From the NCBI GenBank assembly GCA_024734555.1, contig JANPWX010000358.1, positions 315,165-379,164 of the forward strand: 64,000 nucleotides of DNA, read 5' to 3'. Below are positions 58,041 to 64,000 of the stretch, piece after piece. Source of the DNA: Trochalopteron elliotii (lineage: Eukaryota > Chordata > Aves > Passeriformes > Leiothrichidae). The translations under genes were made by a program, and so were the position numbers. Under the pieces are notes generated by a model that was not told the origin of the DNA, did no database searches, and saw only the letters and a list, made by a program, of their open reading frames with translations. Numbering within the stretch: position 1 is the stretch's first letter; every line of letters starts with the position of its first letter.

Positions 58041-60017
58041 CTGTAGGGTCCAGCAAAAGGTCTGGATGCTGTAGCACAGGGAGAAATGTGCCCTTTCACA
58101 AGCATTTTCTGTACCCACATAGCACCCAAAATGCAGGGGCAGCTCCTCCTGCCTGAGCAATGCTGGATACAAAGCAGAAGCAAAAGCACTTTTTGCAGAG
58201 ATTTTTTTTGCAGCCGTCCTTGGGGGTATCACTCCCCAGGAAGCCTCAGGTGGCTTTGGGTACCCAGTGCATTCCACAGCTACAAGCTCAGGGAAGAGTC
58301 AGAGCATCATGGTTGCTCAAAAAAGGCAAAGCCCATGGAAAGCTGGGTCATGTTTATTCCTCCAGAGTGGGCTGGCAGCCTCAAAGACCCCTTAGCAATG
58401 CTGTCCATAATTAGGGTCTTTAAGCTGCTGCCAGTAGTGCCAGGGCACTTGGCTGAAGAAGGGAGCAATGAGACACAAGCCACTTGCTCCCATTCCATTG
58501 CTCAAGCAGCCAGTGAGGCACAAGGAGCAGCACTGGAGAAACAGCCCTGTCTGCATGGATCCACAGGGGGCTGCACAGCAGGCACTGGGTTTGTCATATT
58601 TGTGTAACTTTAGGCTCTGTTTCAGATGAAGACAGGAGTTTGGGCAGGCCAAATCCCTGGTGCTGCCCTGTAATTCAGTCTAAATGCCACTCTTCCCTCT
58701 GGGACAACCAGAGGCCACTGTAGATTGCACTGGGGGTGAGCCACAACCTTCAGAAAACTATGGAAAAAATACACTGTGTCCTCCATCCTTTGTCAAAACA
58801 CTAAATAACAGCCTGCCAAAGCTGGTAAATATTCCATGGAAGGCACAGGAGGCCACAAAGTGCATGTTTTATCAGTCACCAGCACAACATTTGCATCTGG
58901 CAGTGATCCTGCTCTGCACCCAGAGCTGCATGCGTTTTCAGCATTAGCATTGAGCCTTGAATGCATTTTTCACCCAATCTCCTTGTTTCTAGGGGTGCCA
59001 TTATAAACAGAGGACCTGGTTTTATTATTAAGTAGCAAATCAATCCAGCTATGCTGAGCACAATCTAATTACTGCTTGTAGTTACTGTAGGCTGAAGAAG
59101 TCATAAATAAATGACCATGCTATTTAACATTTTAGTCCCCCCTAAGTACCCAGACCCTTGTTAGCTCTGTGTGAATGGCTTGGTTTAGGGAGGATTTTTG
59201 GTAGGCATGGCAGGGCAGAACTGTCAGAAGCCAGGTTGTGGTGCTCTATGAGGGCCCAGACAACTGCAGGATAATGAGGATAAATGCAGGTATTTTTTTT
59301 CTTTGTTTCCCAGCATGAAGGTCAGCAGGGGCCTCTTCCTGCTCCTCTTGTGCTGACCCAGTGGGAGCAGAATGATCTCATGTCAGTCCCTGGGTGCAGG
59401 AAAGCCAAGAAAAGGTGCTTTGTGAAACCCCAGACAGCTTCCAAGGGGACAGGGCTGAAATCAGAGCTCTCTTTCCTTCTCTTACCACCATTCCCAAAGC
59501 ACCCCAGTTGTTTGGGTTTGGGTTTCAAACCTTATTTTGAGAGAGTTTGGGTTGTTCAGTGGAAATAAAGCATCCTGCAGTATACTAGTTACTCATTACC
59601 TCATTAGCACAATGATGTATGAACAGCCACAAAAGTACAATGATGCTCAGCTGCAATATAAACACAGTCACTATTAAACTGACTCATTTAAAAAAGTATT
59701 CCTTACATCTGGCTTTCTTTTGGGTTTGTTTTCTTTTTCCCCTCTCTTCTCTTCTTTTCCCCCAGACTGCTTTCCTACTTCTAACTTCAGTTGTCTCAGT
59801 TTGTGCAAGTTGTCACAAGTGCTGCAAGGAGGGAAGGTGTCCCCATGCAGGCAGCCTGCAGGGACCAGCCTGTGTCCATGTCTGTGTCCCTCTCCACCCC
59901 CAGTCAAAGCAGCACAGAACTCTGCCCATGCTGTGATAGTGGTAAGGAGGATGCTGGTGTTTAACTTGTGCACTCATTTATATTCAGCTGTAGGGTCAAA
60001 AGGGTCTAAGCTATTCC
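58041..60017. other. non-coding stretch, no gene seen
   Basis: The plus strand of 58086-58607 is open for 173 codons, including about 100 in two frames at once, but resembles no family. A T run near 59290-59297 precedes 'ctttgtttcccag', which looks acceptor-like, but no exon with a donor could be supported after it. Confidence 0.55.
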
Positions 60018-60093
60018 TATTACTACTACTATGACTATTACTACTACCATTATTATTATTATTATTGTTGTTGTTGTTGTTGTTGTTGTTGTT
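60018..60093. repeat. compound trinucleotide array (TAC/ATT/GTT)
   Basis: Imperfect TAC/ACT units with one interruption pass into six or so ATT units, then about nine perfect GTT units. The three neighbouring blocks differ by single-base changes of the same unit. Confidence 0.95.
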
Positions 60094-60202
60094 ATTTATT
60101 TGCTGTTTCTGCCAGTGAGTGTATAAAAATTACATTTGCAATTCTGCACCATCCTTCATGTGATTTTGTTCCTGGTTGCTTGGTAGTGCAGAAATCAGTT
60201 TT

Positions 60203-60234
60203 CTTCACTAGTTTGGAAAAAATAACTAGTGAAG
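60203..60234. other. 11-bp perfect inverted repeat (hairpin)
   Basis: CTTCACTAGTT (60203-60213) pairs perfectly with 60224-60234 around a 10-base A-rich loop. Confidence 0.9.
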
Positions 60235-63200
60235 CATCAAAGCAGGTGGCAGCTTCTTGATTCTGTTTCTCAGAAGCAGCAAGCTGTCCTCAGCTATCCA
60301 GCAGTTTAAAGATTTTGTTTTGAGGGAATAAAAGGATGAGAGGGAAATGGGGTATTTCCTATGGATTGCCTTGTTTATTTGCTTGGGCTTGCTTGTTTCT
60401 CTGCAAGGGGAAATCAGCAAGAAAAAGAATTTCGAGTGAAAGCCATGAAAAGGGAAGACTTCCAGATTTCCCTCCAGATATTTTGCACAGCCCTACATAA
60501 AGTATTTAGCAAGCTGCTACTGAAATCAACTCCTCTCAAGGGTTGTTTCTTCCTTCCCCGACAGCAGCAGAATGGCCTGTTATGGGGTCTGCACTCTCCA
60601 GATCTGAGTGTTGGCTGTATTTTAGCTGAAATAAACTAAGAACTAAAGAGAACTGACATCCTTATTCTTTGGGGGAGCTTTGTGACATTGTTCTCACTCC
60701 CATGGATATAGAGGCACAGAAAGCCACAAGGACCAGCCACGTCCTGATCCCCAGAGCTTTTCCCATGGGGTTGAAAAGCAGAGCAGTGGCTGCTGCACAT
60801 TGTCCCAGTTGGTCTAGAGAATCAAAGGCTAAAGCACACAGACCCAGTGCATCATCCTTAAAAGTTAAAAATCTAGTGACATGACTTGAAAAACCTTCCT
60901 ATTTCTAGGTAGCCCAGAGGCCTGGGTTCAGGGGTCATGAGATTTCTCCCTTGACTTGGGGAGTGGCAGCAGAAGGCAGCAGATTTCTGTGTACTGGCAC
61001 AACCCTCAGACTCAACTGTAGGTCTGCACCAACTCAAAATCTGAGTATGTGTGCTCTTCCTAGAGGGTTTGTTTGTTTATTTTGGCCTTGGTGGAAGTGT
61101 TCAACCCAGCACTGGCAGCTGCAGGAACAGTGCTATAAGGGCTCTGGGAATAACCACAGAGACAACCTATGTGATCACCACTGGAAAAACCCACCATTCA
61201 CCACCAATTATCACATTCTAGGTCTCAAGAGAGGCTACAATTATTCCCTGCTCCAAGTCTAGAGCAAATCAGCATTTTTCCAGTAATTACAGTGTAGTAA
61301 CTATTGTAGATGTTGACTTTTTAATAGCAAACACTGCTCAAGCATTAGATTTACAGTCATGTTAGTTAGCTTTAGTGACTTGGGAATCAATTACCTTGCT
61401 GTGGAACATGACCAAAGATTATAGGGTAGCCCATGTAATAATTTACACTGCCATCTAGGAGGGAAACTGTAACTTCAGTGTTTCACATAGACAGACACCC
61501 TGTTTGCACAGCAATAATTCCAGTAATAACAGCCATAAAAATGGAAAAGGGGAAAAACAGTCACTACAAAATAGGGGGAGACCTGTGTAGAGAGCACTGG
61601 GAGGTGTTCAGAACTTTGCCATTCACAATTATTTTTCAGAGTGATAATGGTGGTAGCATTTGGTTAATGACTGTGTTTTCCCAGTTCAATTCACTTGGGT
61701 TGATGCTGCACAGCCCTGCCCAGGAGAAGGTTTGTCCCAGCCCAGGCATGGGGACACAGCCACTGTGTTGTGTCATCAGCAACACAAATCCCACTGCCAG
61801 CCCTCACTAACAGCCTGCCCTCTTCATTGGTGCCAGCACAGCTGATTTTCAGGATCATTTTTATAGGCAGCATTTTGCCCATTTTCTGCCCACCTCTCTG
61901 CTTCCCCAGCACTTGTTCCCACACTTGACTTTTTTATCCCACTTGGGGCAGGAAAAACTTGTGCATATTTCTCCAGGCCCCTCTGCACAAAGAAAACATC
62001 TTTCATTTAACTCCTTTGAAACAAGACCACCCAGGTCAGCTTTTCAGTCTGTGTTTCTAATCAAGTTATGGAGAAAGAACATTTAATTAATGTTTTTCTT
62101 CCTGCAATGAAGTTGCCGCTGTGACCCTTTAACTATTGGCTTTGTTCATCTTTTTCTCATTTAATTCCCATTTATTTCAGTCCTCCCTTCACATGAAGCT
62201 GGCAGCTGAGCATTTGAAAGCCTCCAAATACAGTAGTCCCCTCATGAAACAACAAGCAGGGAAATTATATGAAAACTGGTTACTGTCATTATAAAATGAA
62301 CTAGGGCAGAGTCTTCCATATGCAAATATTCATCACCATACAGTAAAGAGTTTATCCTGATACATCAGACAATTCCCTTGACTCTAAGCAGCAGTGCACA
62401 CTCAGTTTTCAAAATTATTAAGGTTCAAAAATATTAATACTGCTTTAAAATAGTGGAATTAATAAAATGCGTGGAGTTGGGCTCTATTCTCCTTCACCTT
62501 CTGGATTCAGCCCAGAAAAGCAGGTTTTCAGAAAAATGTCATCTATCATTAGACCTGGCAACCTTGCACTCTCAGACCATAAGGTCACTGTCACTGCAGC
62601 AAGGCAGCTGTCTCTGGGATGAGGAGGAGGGGCAGAAATATCTGACTGCAAGCCAGGGGACAAGAAAATTAGCATTTCTCTAAACGAGGAGCCTGAGCTA
62701 CTGTGGGGAAATAGCATCACTGCCCCTCTGAGATGGTCCAGACCTGATGGGAATGTGTCACCCTACTCCAGCCACCTGCCCATCAGGTGGGGGGACATCC
62801 AAACCATGGTCCCCAGAGAGCAGCACAGCCCTGCCACCATCCACAGTGGTGGATCCTAAGCAATCCTGTGCAGACAAGGCACAGGAAAGGCTTTTCTCAT
62901 TGGTTTCCCTTGTTATAGCTTGAATATGCAAAGGATAATGTATGAATGCAGTCAACTCCCAATGCAGGTGTTTGTCCCAATTTTGGAGGTGCAGTTTATT
63001 TGTATTTAGTTGCAGTTAAGCAGTGATTGCAAACATCAGGGACTGTGAGGCATTTGGGTTTTATTTCCTCTCCTACTCCCACACAGCTTTCCATGAGAAT
63101 TGCTGCAGAAATTCTTGTTTTTCCTGAAAATATGTATTTCACTAACCATGACCATGTTTAAGCCTGTTCAATTGCTTTAATAACAGCCCTTCCAATATGA

Positions 63201-64000
63201 AGGGCTTAATGTGAAAATGTTAATATGAAAATGTTTCCAATGTACTCAAAATCTTATCAACAAAGAGTGCAGTCACCATCACTGTGTTCTGCAAAGCCAA
63301 ACCACAAATATTGGTGAGTTTATTGTATAGCTTCATTGCCAGGTATCCTTTCTGACTAATGGAATATGCTGCTGTAGCTAATCTGAATAGAAATTCTTGC
63401 TATATTTTGAATGAAACAAGCCCAAAGTGCCATTGCAAAAGGTATCACTGTAACAACAGTTGATTTGTGTGTTACATCTGAAATCTCTATTCACCTCTCA
63501 TGGTTTAATGAGTTACACTTCACATTCTTCTTAGGATAGAAAGAAGCATGTCATGACCAAACTTAGGTTATAGGTGAAGACAGAGAGACAATACAAGCTG
63601 AAATGTCATGGAGAAATAAGTGGGAGAGAACAGATTCAACCATAATCACCACCTTTTCCATCTGAAAAACAGCCACCTAGTTTTCCTTAGCCCAAAGACT
63701 GCAACAACACTGTAGAACTGCAGAAACTACCATTATAGCAGACATCAAATGCTGGGGATTTGGTAGTTGAGAAGTTCAGTGGAGCTCACCAGCCTTCAGA
63801 AACAAAATAACTCCTGTTTCTCACTCCCAGCAGTCACAGTGGTCATGGGGAAATGGTGTTATTACAGTGCAAGTCCCACATCTCATCTCTGAGGTAGTGT
63901 CAGACAGGTTACAGATGTTCTCAAAGTGGAGATTAGATGTATAATGTTGACTTTTTATGAATCAGCACTGATCCATCCTTTCCTGCAAAAATGGAGCACG
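60235..64000. other. non-coding stretch, no gene seen
   Basis: Mostly AT-rich unique sequence to the window end. A 14-bp tandem (TAATGTGAAAATGT and a one-base variant) is at 63207-63234. Frames up to 110 codons (61478-61810) are unrecognised. No CR1 or other transposon is seen. Confidence 0.6.
63207..63234. repeat. 14-bp tandem duplication, two copies
   Basis: Two adjacent 14-base units differ at one position (TAATGTG versus TAATATG). Confidence 0.9.

Noticed and set aside
58086..58607. 173-codon plus-strand open frame
   Set aside because: Overlaps other open frames on both strands, is unrelated to any known protein, and sits directly after a CR1 end in GC-richer sequence.
1..64000. CRISPR arrays, phage, plasmid or bacterial gene clusters, rRNA genes, endogenous retrovirus LTR pairs
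   Set aside because: Nothing in the window matches these. The CR1 elements, microsatellites and lack of dense coding all indicate vertebrate nuclear DNA, and no paired LTRs or retroviral coding motifs were seen.

Overview
The window reads as vertebrate nuclear DNA, most likely from a bird and plausibly a songbird. The main evidence is five diverged 3' ends of CR1 LINEs, on both strands. These carry the bird-typical motifs: a TGCCCAGAGAAG-type block, a 'ccttccaaccc' block, and an octamer-like tail of the ATTCTGTGATTCT kind. Other support comes from AT/CA/trinucleotide microsatellites, general CpG depletion and scattered very old MIR-like SINE fragments. There are no operon-like gene clusters, ribosome binding sites, rRNA or tRNA genes, or CRISPR arrays.

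I see no confidently identifiable protein-coding gene. Almost all reading frames above 60 codons look like chance. Many lack an ATG start, they overlap one another on both strands, none resembles a family I know, and several run through simple repeats or CR1. The window is best described as intergenic or deep intronic. Three short stretches deserve testing as real exons because an ATG in good Kozak context runs open into a good splice donor: 17560-17652 (the best), 38513-38671 and 4592-4657. None is recognised by sequence.

Layout. 1-17,500 is unique non-coding sequence with an AT-rich tract at about 9.0-9.1 kb, MIR-like remnants and one candidate exon. 17.5-18.1 kb holds a CT/CA microsatellite, the best candidate exon and a TAAG/AAT microsatellite. 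19.65-19.93 kb is CR1 on the minus strand. 26.03-26.26 kb is CR1 on the plus strand. 30.1-30.7 kb has two abutting perfect palindromes and a small CpG-retaining patch. 32.55 kb is a CR1 end on the minus strand. 37.8-39.0 kb is relatively GC-rich and unusually free of stops on both strands, around a G/T tract. 42.1-43.35 kb has a possible conserved element, a MIR-like remnant, a pair of interlocked inverted repeats and a CR1 on the plus strand. 44.5 kb and 55.5 kb hold strand-asymmetric A/C- and G/T-rich tracts. 51.74 kb is a 26-base A run. 53.27 kb is a short interstitial telomere-variant (TCAGGG) array. 56.12-56.31 kb is an exact 91-bp tandem duplication followed by a CpG cluster. 57.68-58.04 kb is the longest CR1 fragment. 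60.0-60.1 kb is a compound trinucleotide array and hairpin.

Because there are no firm genes, no pathway can be assigned. I found no novel molecular system. The most informative signals are structural and mutational: the TCAGGG array, the interlocked inverted repeats and the exact tandem duplication.
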